Source: Thermofilaceae archaeon
Lineage (GTDB): Archaea; Thermoproteota; Thermoprotei; Thermofilales; B69-G16
Length of the DNA: 11,986 nt
Direction of reading: 5' to 3'
NCBI GenBank assembly: GCA_027017165.1
Contig: JALURF010000051.1
Span: 2,840-14,825, forward strand
A model generated the notes under the pieces. The model made no database searches and was not told where the DNA came from. It saw nothing but the letters and a program-made list of their open reading frames with translations. Positions 5,497 to 11,986 of this stretch are shown piece by piece. Position 1 is the stretch's first letter. Each line of letters starts with the position of its first letter. Position numbers and translations under genes: made by a program.

Positions 5497-6675
5497 TCAA
5501 CCCCTCCATAGCTCATATTCCTTAAACGCGCTTCGAAGAAAGAACAACGTCCCAATAATGCCTCCCGCGGCGATCAACAACAATAGCTTACCGGTATCAT
5601 CGTGATCACCGAATCGGTATATGAGCTCTAGCAAGCCGCCGGAGAAAATTGCCGTAAGGTAAGCCGCTGTAATGTAGAACAACCTTTTACCTAAAGTCAG
5701 AGGTAGCTCAGCTCTCAGAGCCTTTCCATCGATACCGCTCACCGCCGCCGTATATATGCTCCCTCTCCACGAATATGTTATTAGCCAAAGTGGCGCTAAA
5801 ACCAATCTAGGATTTCTGGTTTTAATATCGGCCTTAAATTCGGTGAGTTTTTTATCTACAGCCCCTTTACCGCCTAAAGCGTCTAAAGCTTTCTCGATAT
5901 AGAGGCTTTCAACCTCATCTCGCGCAATTCTCAACGCTTCTTTCTCCTCAATCTCGGGAGCTAATATCTGCTTAGCTATTTTCTTTCCAAGCTCCACGTC
6001 TAAATCGAGAGGGGGAAGCCTATTCCAATTTCTCACAGCATCTTCCTTCAACTCCTCATCCGCGAACATCTCGGCGTTAAGCCGCGCTATAACGGGGTAC
6101 AGCAATTTCTCCCTAAACTCGCCCCTCCCATACCTAGTCACATACCTGTCTCGACGTTTAACCTTGTAATAGCCTTCATAATAGACGTATGCGTCGACAT
6201 CTACGAGCCACAACGGAATATACTTCAATATAGCCTCATTAACTCTAAATCTACGCCTGACAATCCTTCTCAAACTACTCAAAGCATGCTCGTAATCGAC
6301 TGAAGGCCACACCCACACTCTCCTGGACTTACCGCTTATATCGCCAGCCCATCCACAGTACGGACATACATAGATAACAGTCTCCGGGCTAAGCTCTATG
6401 GAAGCTCCGCACACTGGACACCTATAGGAAACCGCGATTTTTAAATTTTCTACAATGATTCCTTTCTTCCTCAAAAACTCAAGTACTTTTCTTCTTAAGA
6501 TATCCCCCATAACCTCTTCATAAGATAAATCTCTAGCATATTCATCAATAGCTGAATCTAAGTAATCTCTTAAGTGCGGAGATTCTTTAGCCCTGGCCAC
6601 GGCAGAAATATAGACTAGCCTTCCATCTCTCGTAGAAAAACTCTTCAAAACCCTATACTCAGTCAATTTTTGCAT
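5497..6675 (-). CDS. Zinc-ribbon membrane protein, paralogue 1
   Basis: The protein has 392 residues. A helical, charged N-terminal region of about 80 residues precedes a zinc ribbon (C86-P-V-C89, C104-P-Y-C107). A soluble domain follows, with YIPLWLVDVDAYVYYEGYYK (152-171) and PLWLITYSWRGSIYTAAV (295-312), then two hydrophobic segments near 331-353 and 362-382 and a short charged tail. Compared with its downstream paralogue it has the extra N-terminal domain and an insertion between the two shared motifs. A TTG lies just before the ATG. The ATG at 6675 is preferred because the TATA box at 6696-6705 predicts transcription starting almost exactly there. The two genes form an operon and may make two subunits of one membrane-attached complex. 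That is inference; the family is not one I can name. Confidence 0.8.
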   Translation of the reverse strand: MQKLTEYRVLKSFSTRDGRLVYISAVARAKESPHLRDYLDSAIDEYARDLSYEEVMGDILRRKVLEFLRKKGIIVENLKIAVSYRCPVCGASIELSPETVIYVCPYCGWAGDISGKSRRVWVWPSVDYEHALSSLRRIVRRRFRVNEAILKYIPLWLVDVDAYVYYEGYYKVKRRDRYVTRYGRGEFREKLLYPVIARLNAEMFADEELKEDAVRNWNRLPPLDLDVELGKKIAKQILAPEIEEKEALRIARDEVESLYIEKALDALGGKGAVDKKLTEFKADIKTRNPRLVLAPLWLITYSWRGSIYTAAVSGIDGKALRAELPLTLGKRLFYITAAYLTAIFSGGLLELIYRFGDHDDTGKLLLLIAAGGIIGTLFFLRSAFKEYELWRG

Positions 6676-6695
6676 CAATTCGAAGATTCATAACA

Positions 6696-6705
6696 TATTT
6701 AAATA
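6696..6705. promoter_or_regulatory. Symmetric TATA box upstream of the zinc-ribbon operon
   Basis: ATATTTAAAT (within CATATTTAAATACG) is a strong, nearly symmetric TATA-like element centred near 6700. On the minus strand the predicted start coincides with the ATG at 6675, giving a leaderless message. On the plus strand it predicts a start near 6727, close to the tiny frame beginning at 6723. Confidence 0.5.
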
Positions 6706-6722
6706 CGTTAACTAATGCTAAC

Positions 6723-6785
6723 ATGAATTTAGATGATGAATACACGCCCTTCGCAGAAAACGATGAAGAACCGCCAGTAGGCTGA
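6723..6785 (+). CDS. Possible 20-residue acidic micro-ORF
   Basis: This frame encodes MNLDDEYTPFAENDEEPPVG and ends in TGA. It lies in otherwise empty DNA between the zinc-ribbon operon and the broken reductase, and its ATG is 23 bases from the centre of a symmetric TATA box. The composition (seven acidic residues, no basic ones) is not random-looking, but a frame this short arises easily by chance. I have no family match. Treat it as a candidate only. Confidence 0.2.
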   Translation: MNLDDEYTPFAENDEEPPVG

Positions 6786-6813
6786 GGCTCAAGGTAACTT
6801 ATAAAATTAAAGT

Positions 6814-7765
6814 TTAAGCACTTACCTGTACCTTCTTCCTATCCCTAAACGTCAACGCCTTAAAAGCCAATACTAGGATGTTCTTGGCCGTATAATCATA
6901 AAACGCGCTCGTGTATTTAGTGGGATCATATAGCATCAACGCCAGTAGCTTAACTGCCTTATCATCGGCCATAATCCCCTTAAATCCCATTTTCTGTATC
7001 CAAGGATGAGAATACATAAGTTTAGCTTATTCCAAGTTTTCCGGCTTATTCTAATCCGGCTTTATAGCCTTTCTCATGCAAGCCACGTTTAGCCTCTGTG
7101 ATGAGAACCCCCATACCCACGTTCATAAAGCCCTTCTTCGGGAACACCCAGAAATAGCCATAGCTTATCCCCACCCCGCCCATGAATATCCATATAGGAG
7201 TTATTCCATACTCTTTTCTCCACTTCGCCACTTGTTCATTGACATCATAGGGTTTCTCGGTACCCCAACACTGGCCGAGAGTCTCGCGGGGTAAAGGAGG
7301 AAAACCTAAACTCAAAATTAAGCGTTCCTCCATGCCGGTAGCGAGCACCAAGTATCGCGACTTATATTTCTCGCCCCTATCATCCATCAGAACAATTTCA
7401 TTATTTTTCTCTTTAATCCCTACTACCTCGGTTTTTTCTTTAAATTCTACACCTTCACTCTCGGCTCTCTCCATTAAAACCTTGTCTAAATCACACCGCC
7501 TAACAGTCATGCCCATATGTCCTTTAATCGCGGTTACAAGGATATGCTCTCCATGAATCACGAAACCGTAACCTTCTGTAACAAATCCAAAATCGAGCTC
7601 ATCAACTCCCAAGGTTTTCAACGTGGAACCTCCACCACAGTATTTATCCCTGCCCTTCTCACGCTTCTCAAAGAGAATAACGTTTAATCCTTGCCTAGCA
7701 GCGGCTATAGAAGTCGCCATGCCTCCAGGACCGACTCCTACGACAGCTAAGTCGTAGACAGCCAT
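6814..7765 (-). pseudogene. Geranylgeranyl-reductase-family FAD oxidoreductase, broken by internal deletion and frameshift
   Basis: The first part (7765-7046, 239 residues) has the Rossmann FAD motif VVGVGPGGMATSIAAA, FEK at the end of the second strand, YCGGGSTLKTLG, TVRRCDLD and YFWVFPKKGFMNVGMG, as in geranylgeranyl reductases that saturate archaeal lipid chains. It then stops. A second fragment in another frame (7017-6814, HPWIQKMGF...DPTKYTSAF...) matches the C-terminal end. About 100 residues between them, including the conserved 'GD-A-G' FAD segment, are absent. The junction carries tandem imperfect repeats: GCTTATTC at 7025-7032 and 7044-7051, TCCGGC at 7040-7045 and 7055-7060. A TATA-like box (about 7789-7797) still sits upstream of the ATG at 7765, suggesting recent loss. 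A 239-residue product lacking part of the FAD site is unlikely to be active. Confidence 0.8.
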
Positions 7766-7788
7766 AATAAAAATCTTTCAAAAAATAA

Positions 7789-7835
7789 ACATATATTTTT
7801 GGCTGTTAACAGGTTCTAAAAGAAACATTAATATA
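7789..7835. promoter_or_regulatory. Divergent TATA boxes between the broken reductase and the ECF S component
   Basis: On the minus strand AAAATATAT (7789-7797) predicts a start near 7768, three bases before the reductase ATG. On the plus strand TTAATATA (7828-7835) predicts a start at about 7859-7860, exactly the ATG of the transporter gene, so that message should be leaderless. A 10-bp palindrome CTGTTAACAG (7803-7812) lies between them. Confidence 0.5.
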
Positions 7836-7859
7836 GCCGAATATTCTTTCGTCTCAAAT

Positions 7860-8405
7860 ATGAGAAGCAGACAAATTTCTGGGACAGTAATACTAGGTGC
7901 TATGGCAGCGGTTCTCGAAATACTGCCCATAGACATCCCCTTTTACAAATTCTTGACGATAGACGTTACAGGGGTACCCTTACTACTCGCCCTATACATC
8001 TTCGGAATGCCGTCAGCAATCTCTTCTACTCTCATAGCCTCCTTTGTAATTGCGTTGCCTCGCCCGCCGTTTAAAGGGCCTAACCCATATGGCGCGTTCT
8101 TCAAAGGTTTAGCTGAGTTATCGACGATAGCTGGAGTATACCTGTCGAGACGCTTCTGGAAGGATACTAAGTGGTTCCTCCTATCCTCCTTCCTGCTGGG
8201 ATCGCTGATGAGAGTAGTAGTCATGTGCGTGGCAAACTATACAATAACACCAGTCCTTTATGGACTACCATACAGCTACATATTGGCGATTATGCCTATC
8301 ATAGCCGTGTTTAATGTAATTCAAACAGCAGTAAACGTATTCTTGGCAGTACCAATCTACGAAAAAATAAAAGTCCACTTGTCCAGCCTCATATCAAACT
8401 CGTAA
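7860..8405 (+). CDS. ECF-type vitamin transporter, substrate-binding S component (RibU-like)
   Basis: The protein has 181 residues and is very hydrophobic, with about five or six membrane segments (near 8-24, 36-50, 52-66, 80-95, 106-128, 138-166). The pattern KFLTIDVTGVPLLLALYIFGMPSA resembles the 'F-x-x-x-D-x-x-x-x-P-x-x-x-x-x-x-x-F-G' signature of ECF S components. The later FFKGLAELSTIAGVYL and VANYTITPVLYGLP ... FNVIQTAVNVFL segments fit the RibU-like branch. S components bind a vitamin in the membrane and dock on a shared EcfA/EcfA'/EcfT energising module. None of those genes is in the window, so it must use one encoded elsewhere. Riboflavin is the best guess for substrate but is not proven. 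The ATG lies 27-28 bases from a TATA-like box, and no riboswitch-like leader exists. Its stop directly abuts the stop of the convergent regulator gene. Confidence 0.75.
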   Translation: MRSRQISGTVILGAMAAVLEILPIDIPFYKFLTIDVTGVPLLLALYIFGMPSAISSTLIASFVIALPRPPFKGPNPYGAFFKGLAELSTIAGVYLSRRFWKDTKWFLLSSFLLGSLMRVVVMCVANYTITPVLYGLPYSYILAIMPIIAVFNVIQTAVNVFLAVPIYEKIKVHLSSLISNS

Positions 8406-9125
8406 CTATACTACAACAGACTTTATGATAACTATTTTTTCTAAAGAACTGGGAACTTTATCTTTCCATTCATCTCCAACAGCAACTAAAGTATACAACC
8501 CGACAATTCGAGAACCCGCTTTATACATAAGCCTGGCAAGAGCATCTAAAGTCTTACCCGAAGATATTAAATCATCCACAACCAGCACCCGCTTTTTGTT
8601 CGCCATCAACCTCTTAGGTAAATGAAAGCTAACGGTGCGAGGGCTAGGTGGGGGGTAGGTTACATCTACGCTGTAATACTCAATCTCTCCCGCGTCTCTT
8701 TCCCGCTTAGCTATACACACGTCAGTCCTCAGAGTTTCTGCGACCAGAGTGGCCAGGGGGACTCCGTTAACCGCCGCTGTAACCACGCCGTCGATCTTCG
8801 CGTCCCTATACTCCAGATAGGCGTCTATAGAAGCCATCCTAAGAAAAAGAGTATCAAAAATCACTCTATGCATATTCACGAGCTTATCTCTACCAATTTC
8901 AATTCTCTCTTCAAGCACTCTTCTCACCAGTTTGAGTCTTCTTAATTTTTCAAGAAGCATCTCACTATTCTTTTCATTAGGCAGAGATCTGCCAGTCACA
9001 TAACGCGAAAGCACGGGCTCAGGAAGCCCGAGAATCTCCGCTAATTTCCTATTCGAGAAAAATCTCCTAGCGCACCTCAGATAAGATATTAACAAACATC
9101 TATTCACGGCTCGACGCCTAGCCAT
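8406..9125 (-). CDS. HTH-phosphoribosyltransferase regulator (GfcR/PyrE-like)
   Basis: The protein has 239 residues. Its N-terminus (about 10-46) is a helix-turn-helix of the Cro/XRE-like sort (RKLAEILGLPEPVLSRYVTGRSLP). A type I phosphoribosyltransferase domain occupies about 85-230, with the PRPP-binding loop VLVVDDLISSGKTLDA at 180-195 (D184, D185, G190, K191). HTH-PRTase fusions of the archaeal GfcR/PyrE-like group act as transcription regulators sensing phosphoribosyl compounds rather than as nucleotide-salvage enzymes. Halophile GfcR controls sugar-catabolism genes. The target here is unknown. ATG 9125 is chosen, but GTG codons at 9134 and 9128 are alternatives: the TATA-like TATTAATTA (9157-9165) predicts a start near 9134. 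It is divergent from cofE with about 100 bases between, and convergent with the S-component gene. Confidence 0.8.
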   Translation of the reverse strand: MARRRAVNRCLLISYLRCARRFFSNRKLAEILGLPEPVLSRYVTGRSLPNEKNSEMLLEKLRRLKLVRRVLEERIEIGRDKLVNMHRVIFDTLFLRMASIDAYLEYRDAKIDGVVTAAVNGVPLATLVAETLRTDVCIAKRERDAGEIEYYSVDVTYPPPSPRTVSFHLPKRLMANKKRVLVVDDLISSGKTLDALARLMYKAGSRIVGLYTLVAVGDEWKDKVPSSLEKIVIIKSVVV

Positions 9126-9223
9126 CACTACCACTAATTTAACTCTCTCCCCACTCTAATTAATACGTAATTCTTAAGTTGCAGCCTTCCTCCTAAAAAC
9201 CAGCGATGAGCTAGAGTGGAAAA

Positions 9224-9988
9224 ATGGCTAAAAAAATAGTGGTATACGGCTTAGAAACCGTGCCTAAAATAGAGCCTGGAGATGATCTAGCTAAGATCAT
9301 CGTCGAATGCGCCGAGAAAGAAGGCGTAGGCATAGAAGACGGAGATATAGTAGTGGTATCCTCAAAAATAGTATCAAAAGCCGAAGGTAGAATAGTCCCA
9401 CTGGAAAACGTTGAAGTTTGCGAGAAGGCTGTAGAACTGGGCGAGAAAACAGGTAAAGATCCTAGACTTGTGCAGTTAATTCTGAATGAATCCGAGGAAT
9501 TAGTCAAAGTAGAGCGGGGACATATAATAGTAAAAACCAGACACGGAATAGTATGCGCTAACGCGGGGATCGATCGATCAAACGTCGCCGGGAGAGAGGA
9601 TGTGGTGGTCTTGCTCCCGATTGACCCCGATAAATCCGCTAGGTCGATTAGAGAATCTATCATGAAGCTAACCGGGAAGACTGTAGCTGTGATAATAACC
9701 GATACCTATGGAAGACCTTTACGCGAGGGTCAAATAGACATGGCTATAGGCTTATCCGGAATAAATCCCTTCAAAGATTATCGAGGCAAAAAAGACTGGA
9801 TGGGCTATACCTTAAAAATAAAGCGAATAGCATTAGCCGATGAAATCGCGGCAGCTGCTGAGCTAGTAAAGGGAAATGGAGGTGAAGGAATCCCCGTGGC
9901 TATAATCAGAGGGCTCGAATATCGCGTATCCGAAAAAGCATCTGCGAGAGAATTAAACATGATTAGAGAGAAGTGGTTGTTTAGATGA
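9224..9988 (+). CDS. cofE: Coenzyme F420-0:L-glutamate ligase
   Basis: CofE adds L-glutamate residues to F420-0 using GTP and a divalent metal in the cytosol, the late step of coenzyme F420 synthesis. The 254 residues match the archaeal single-domain enzyme in length and order. They show GLETVPKIEPGDDLAKII at the N-terminus, GDIVVVSSKIVSKAEGRIV (40-58), HGIVCANAGIDRSNV (107-121), ITDTYGRPLREGQIDMAIG (158-176), DYRGKKDWMGYTLKIKRIA (185-203) with ADEIAAAAELVKG following, and PVAIIRGLEY near the end. The bacterial C-terminal reductase extension (FbiB) is absent, as expected. The ATG at 9224 is the first usable start; the sequence GAGTGG lies five bases upstream. No other F420 genes (cofC, cofD, cofG, cofH) are nearby. 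The gene implies that the host makes F420. Identification is confident. Confidence 0.95.
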   Translation: MAKKIVVYGLETVPKIEPGDDLAKIIVECAEKEGVGIEDGDIVVVSSKIVSKAEGRIVPLENVEVCEKAVELGEKTGKDPRLVQLILNESEELVKVERGHIIVKTRHGIVCANAGIDRSNVAGREDVVVLLPIDPDKSARSIRESIMKLTGKTVAVIITDTYGRPLREGQIDMAIGLSGINPFKDYRGKKDWMGYTLKIKRIALADEIAAAAELVKGNGGEGIPVAIIRGLEYRVSEKASARELNMIREKWLFR

Positions 9989-10020
9989 GCAAATGGAGTG
10001 ATGTCAGATAGTTTAAAATC

Positions 10021-10038
10021 TCATTTTTTAAATTTTTG
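10021..10038 (+). terminator. Possible U-tract terminator after cofE
   Basis: TTTTTT followed by AAATTTTT on the plus strand, starting 36 bases after the cofE stop, would give the U-rich transcript end that archaeal RNA polymerase uses for termination. It also encodes the Lys-rich end of the convergent gene, so the run may simply reflect AAA codons. Confidence 0.25.
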
Positions 10039-10269
10039 TCTTCTCAGTATAATCGTGAACCCGCGGACTTCTTCAATACAAGCATTAAGCCTCTCAGACA
10101 GCATGATAGCTACATCGTTCCTATTAACTCCATAGGCTTCTCTGAAATTCCTCAAGAGCTTGATCTTAACCATTCCACGCTTTTCCAATACGTTATCTAT
10201 TTCAGATATAATTCCCTCAGTTATGCCCTTCTTACCTATCCTTACAACTACTAAATCATCTCTCCTCAT
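10021..10269 (-). CDS. CRM/YhbY-like RNA-binding protein
   Basis: The protein has 82 residues. The segment VRIGKKGITEGIISEIDNVLEKRGMVKIKLLR has the CRM-domain layout: a beta strand, a GxxG-type loop (IGKKGITEG), a helix, and the strand 'L/M-V-K-I-K'. A second helix and a final strand RGFTIILRR close the fold. CRM/YhbY proteins are small alpha-beta RNA binders linked to ribosome assembly in bacteria and to intron splicing in plants; archaeal single-domain members are usually considered ribosome-associated. The family's C-terminal basic stretch is present (RRQKFKK). It is the last gene of an apparent three-gene run, starting 15 bases after the thymidylate-synthase-like gene. Only a weak ribosome site is visible, so coupled translation is likely. 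It is convergent with cofE. Confidence 0.75.
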   Translation of the reverse strand: MRRDDLVVVRIGKKGITEGIISEIDNVLEKRGMVKIKLLRNFREAYGVNRNDVAIMLSERLNACIEEVRGFTIILRRQKFKK

Positions 10270-10284
10270 AGCTAACGCCTTATC

Positions 10285-10986
10285 TCAACCTAGCAAATAT
10301 CTACTCTTAAACGTTTCGACTAGGTATCTTGAAGAAGCAGGATCTTTAAGCACTGCTTTATTAACAATTACTATCAAGCTTCCAGGCTTCCTTCCCGATT
10401 TAAGACAAACTTCTCTCAACAATAGCGACAAGCCGATCCAATTCCCGTACATGGCGGTATCCACGTAATCCAATCTCCAGACGGAGATTAAATGCAAGTA
10501 TTCACCCTTAGGCTTAAAATCTAATAAGAGAAGACGGGGAGGCACGGGCTTATTGGACATGTGCACGTGAGATAGAGATTTTGAAGAAGGATTTACAGTT
10601 AAGCAGAGAAGCCTATTATAAAGCCATTTTCTTTTCTCGACGAAATTTAAAGCCTTTAATATAAAACTTAATTGTCTATGGCTAGTTATAGCCTGCCGAT
10701 ATCTACCTTTTAGAAAAATCTCCATTCTAGCTTTAATCTTATCCAAACCTGATTTACCGTCTCCAAATACAAATCGCTTATATTTCTCGTGAATTTCCCA
10801 GTCTAAGTTAACACCAACTAGAGAAAGTTCTTCATCTACAACTTCATCTTTTCCAGAAATAGGCTTCTTCAGTATAGCTACTAAGGCATAGCAATACTCT
10901 TTCTCCACTAGATAATCTAACACTTTTAAATAAGTATCCGATATATTCTCCCCTTTGAAAACCTCAGGTCCATATATATTAACCAT
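10285..10986 (-). CDS. Thymidylate-synthase-like protein lacking the catalytic cysteine
   Basis: The protein has 233 residues. From about 95 on it follows the short archaeal (methanogen-type) thymidylate synthase pattern: YRQAITSHRQLSFILKAL, then LLCLTVNP, then VPPRLLLLDFKPKGEYLHLISVWR, then a 'D...A...N' stretch (WRLDYVDTAMYGNWIGLSLL, Asn182 at the dUMP-contacting Asn position) and a helix. In active enzymes the segment before '(L/Q)xxxxF' is P-C-(H/L), with Cys as the nucleophile. Here it is P149-P150-R151, so no Cys is present, and the phosphate-binding 'R-S-x-D' reads R-L-D. The first 90 residues are poorly conserved. A change of function or loss of catalysis is likely, possibly as a nucleotide-binding or structural protein. 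It sits 46 bases after the ACT-V4R gene and 15 bases before the CRM gene. A TTTAAAA at 11024-11030 could give it a promoter of its own. Confidence 0.6.
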   Translation of the reverse strand: MVNIYGPEVFKGENISDTYLKVLDYLVEKEYCYALVAILKKPISGKDEVVDEELSLVGVNLDWEIHEKYKRFVFGDGKSGLDKIKARMEIFLKGRYRQAITSHRQLSFILKALNFVEKRKWLYNRLLCLTVNPSSKSLSHVHMSNKPVPPRLLLLDFKPKGEYLHLISVWRLDYVDTAMYGNWIGLSLLLREVCLKSGRKPGSLIVIVNKAVLKDPASSRYLVETFKSRYLLG

Positions 10987-11032
10987 TCATTATCCAATAG
11001 GAGTTTAGGGTTATTTAGATATCTTTTAAATC

Positions 11033-11830
11033 TCATCCTTTCATCAAAAATTCACAATACTTATCTCCCACCGCTATACACTTAATCTCAGTAACCTTAA
11101 CCTCAGGAATTTTCAACAGTTCACTAAACCATCCGGCAAAAATCCCTCTAACTAAATTACTCATTGGAGTTTTTTCATTTTTATAAAGGGAACATTCAAA
11201 ACTATCATAAACCCTTAGTAAAGCTTCTTTCTTTTTAAGGTCTACGTATACAACCTCAACAATGCCGAATCCGCTCATTCTGAAAAAAGCTTTTCCCAAC
11301 TCTATTAACGATTCGGGGTCTTCTCTACCTAAAATCTTTAAGTAATCTTTGTAGACATTCTTACCCATAAATACTCCAATATGGTATAATAGTGCAAAGC
11401 CGCCACTACCTAATCTTTTTACAGTCTCCTTTATCAAAGCGCTGTAAAGGGGTTCTCTAAATAGTACAGCTCGCTTAGACCCCATAGATAACTTCTCAAA
11501 ATAGACATCGACGAGCATTCCGTCAAATATCGGCTTTATGAGTTTAACATCAGCGACGTAATTAACTCGATTGAGTTCATTTTGGAGTTTGCGTTCATCT
11601 ATTTTGGAATCGGTTAAATCGACGAAGAGAAGAGCATCTAAAGGTTCTCCTAAGCTAGGCCTTGAAAGCGATAAAAACAATATAGGAACTTTATTATCCG
11701 TCAGAATCTCAGTGATTTCTTTTAAGATCCCTGTCTTAAGCAAGGATTCGGGGGAGAACTTTATAGCATAGCCCGCTAGTTTTCTCCGAGGAAGATATAT
11801 ATACCTACCACAATCCAAAATTTTTGACAT
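11033..11830 (-). CDS. ACT-like + V4R domain ligand-binding protein
   Basis: The protein has 265 residues. The N-terminal part (about 17-112) has the strand-helix pattern of an ACT-like regulatory domain (AIKFSPESLLKTGILKEITEIL; VPILFLSLSRP). The C-terminal part (about 122-265) is a V4R (4-vinyl reductase-like) domain. It has ALLYHIGVFMGKN, then GFGIVEVVYVDLKKKEALLRV, then the hallmark S-F-E-C (C213), a glycine-rich helix RGIFAGWFSELL, and the closing C-I-A-V-G-D-K-Y-C-E-F (C251, C259). V4R domains bind small ligands and often metals, and in archaea are commonly joined to regulatory domains. No enzymatic partner is visible. ATG 11830 is preferred to 11839 because the TATA box at 11855-11862 predicts transcription beginning near 11832. 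It heads the run with the TS-like and CRM genes. Confidence 0.8.
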   Translation of the reverse strand: MSKILDCGRYIYLPRRKLAGYAIKFSPESLLKTGILKEITEILTDNKVPILFLSLSRPSLGEPLDALLFVDLTDSKIDERKLQNELNRVNYVADVKLIKPIFDGMLVDVYFEKLSMGSKRAVLFREPLYSALIKETVKRLGSGGFALLYHIGVFMGKNVYKDYLKILGREDPESLIELGKAFFRMSGFGIVEVVYVDLKKKEALLRVYDSFECSLYKNEKTPMSNLVRGIFAGWFSELLKIPEVKVTEIKCIAVGDKYCEFLMKG

Positions 11831-11854
11831 ATTCTTCATCTACAGTTATCTCGA

Positions 11855-11862
11855 TTTATATA
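11855..11862 (-). promoter_or_regulatory. TATA box of the V4R operon
   Basis: TATATAAA on the minus strand is a near-consensus archaeal TATA box. Its centre is about 27 bases from 11832, so the message should be leaderless or nearly so from ATG 11830. This decides between the two candidate ATGs. Confidence 0.6.
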
Positions 11863-11882
11863 TCACAGAAATCTACACAGAT

Positions 11883-11948
11883 AAATATTTCTTATTTTGA
11901 GAAATAGATGATTAAATATTAATTATGAAATATTTAAGCCAAATATTT
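11883..11948. repeat. AT-rich region with repeated AAATATTT palindromes and an inverted repeat
   Basis: The palindromic octamer AAATATTT occurs at 11883-11890, 11928-11935 and 11941-11948. A 9-bp inverted repeat, TTAAATATT (11912-11920) and AATATTTAA (11929-11937), surrounds an 8-base spacer. All lie 20-90 bases upstream of the V4R TATA box. They could be regulator sites, but the stretch is so AT-rich that chance is a serious alternative. No gene was found from 11863 to the right edge. Confidence 0.35.
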
Positions 11949-11986
11949 TAGATAAAAACCAAAACAAAGTTATAACAAAATATGAT

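Noticed and set aside
7803..7812. 10-bp palindrome CTGTTAACAG between divergent promoters
   Set aside because: A 10-bp palindrome is expected about a dozen times by chance in a window this size, so it is noted only as part of the promoter region.
8622..8945. Plus-strand open frame of 107 residues
   Set aside because: It is antisense to the HTH-phosphoribosyltransferase gene, whose domains are recognisable; no independent evidence supports it.
9211..9663. 150-residue open frame antisense to cofE
   Set aside because: It is Ser/Thr-rich, matches no family, has no promoter, and lies wholly over a confidently identified gene. It is a codon-bias shadow.

Overview
The window is archaeal, probably from a thermophilic member of the TACK/Thermoproteota group or a related uncultured lineage. 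Four things point there. TATA-like boxes sit about 26-27 bases before start codons, which gives leaderless or very short-leader transcripts. Some sites match the Shine-Dalgarno core GGTGAT/GGAGG. The genes are packed tightly, with tail-to-tail stops that abut or overlap. The gene content includes CofE (coenzyme F420), a geranylgeranyl-reductase-type flavoprotein, a V4R protein and a CRM-domain RNA-binding protein. I cannot place it to genus.

Layout. 1-749 (minus): a small cysteine-containing protein followed by a TPR protein that runs off the left edge. They are divergent from a small unknown plus-strand protein (791-1114), and one AT-rich box could serve both directions. 1116-1946 (minus): a PhnP-type metallo-beta-lactamase-fold hydrolase. 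2015-3150 (minus): a 48-residue AbrB/MazE-like protein overlapping, in another frame, the start of a TnpB-like RuvC protein that lacks the usual zinc ribbon. 3151-3391: no protein gene, but a GC-richer stretch with nested complementary arms that looks like a structured RNA, divergent from the AbrB/TnpB pair. 3392-3697 (minus) is a small protein with a possible Cas2/VapD-like ferredoxin pattern. 3804-4526 (plus) is an all-alpha protein with two DDxxD motifs and a 22-bp perfect palindrome at its predicted transcription start. 4523-6675 (minus): two tandem, paralogous zinc-ribbon membrane proteins. 6814-7765 (minus): a geranylgeranyl-reductase-family gene broken by an internal deletion and frameshift. 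7860-8405 (plus): an orphan ECF transporter S component. 8406-9125 (minus): an HTH-phosphoribosyltransferase regulator. 9224-9988 (plus): cofE. 10021-11830 (minus): an operon-like run of ACT-V4R protein, thymidylate-synthase-like protein without the catalytic cysteine, and CRM/YhbY-like protein. The right edge is very AT-rich.

How the genes work together. Most are unrelated neighbours with their own promoters. Likely functional units are the TPR pair, the two zinc-ribbon membrane paralogues, the V4R/TS-like/CRM run, and the AbrB + TnpB-like + divergent RNA block. That last block is the best candidate for an undescribed system. The evidence for it is structural pattern only: whether the RNA is expressed and whether it works with the TnpB-like protein are inferences.
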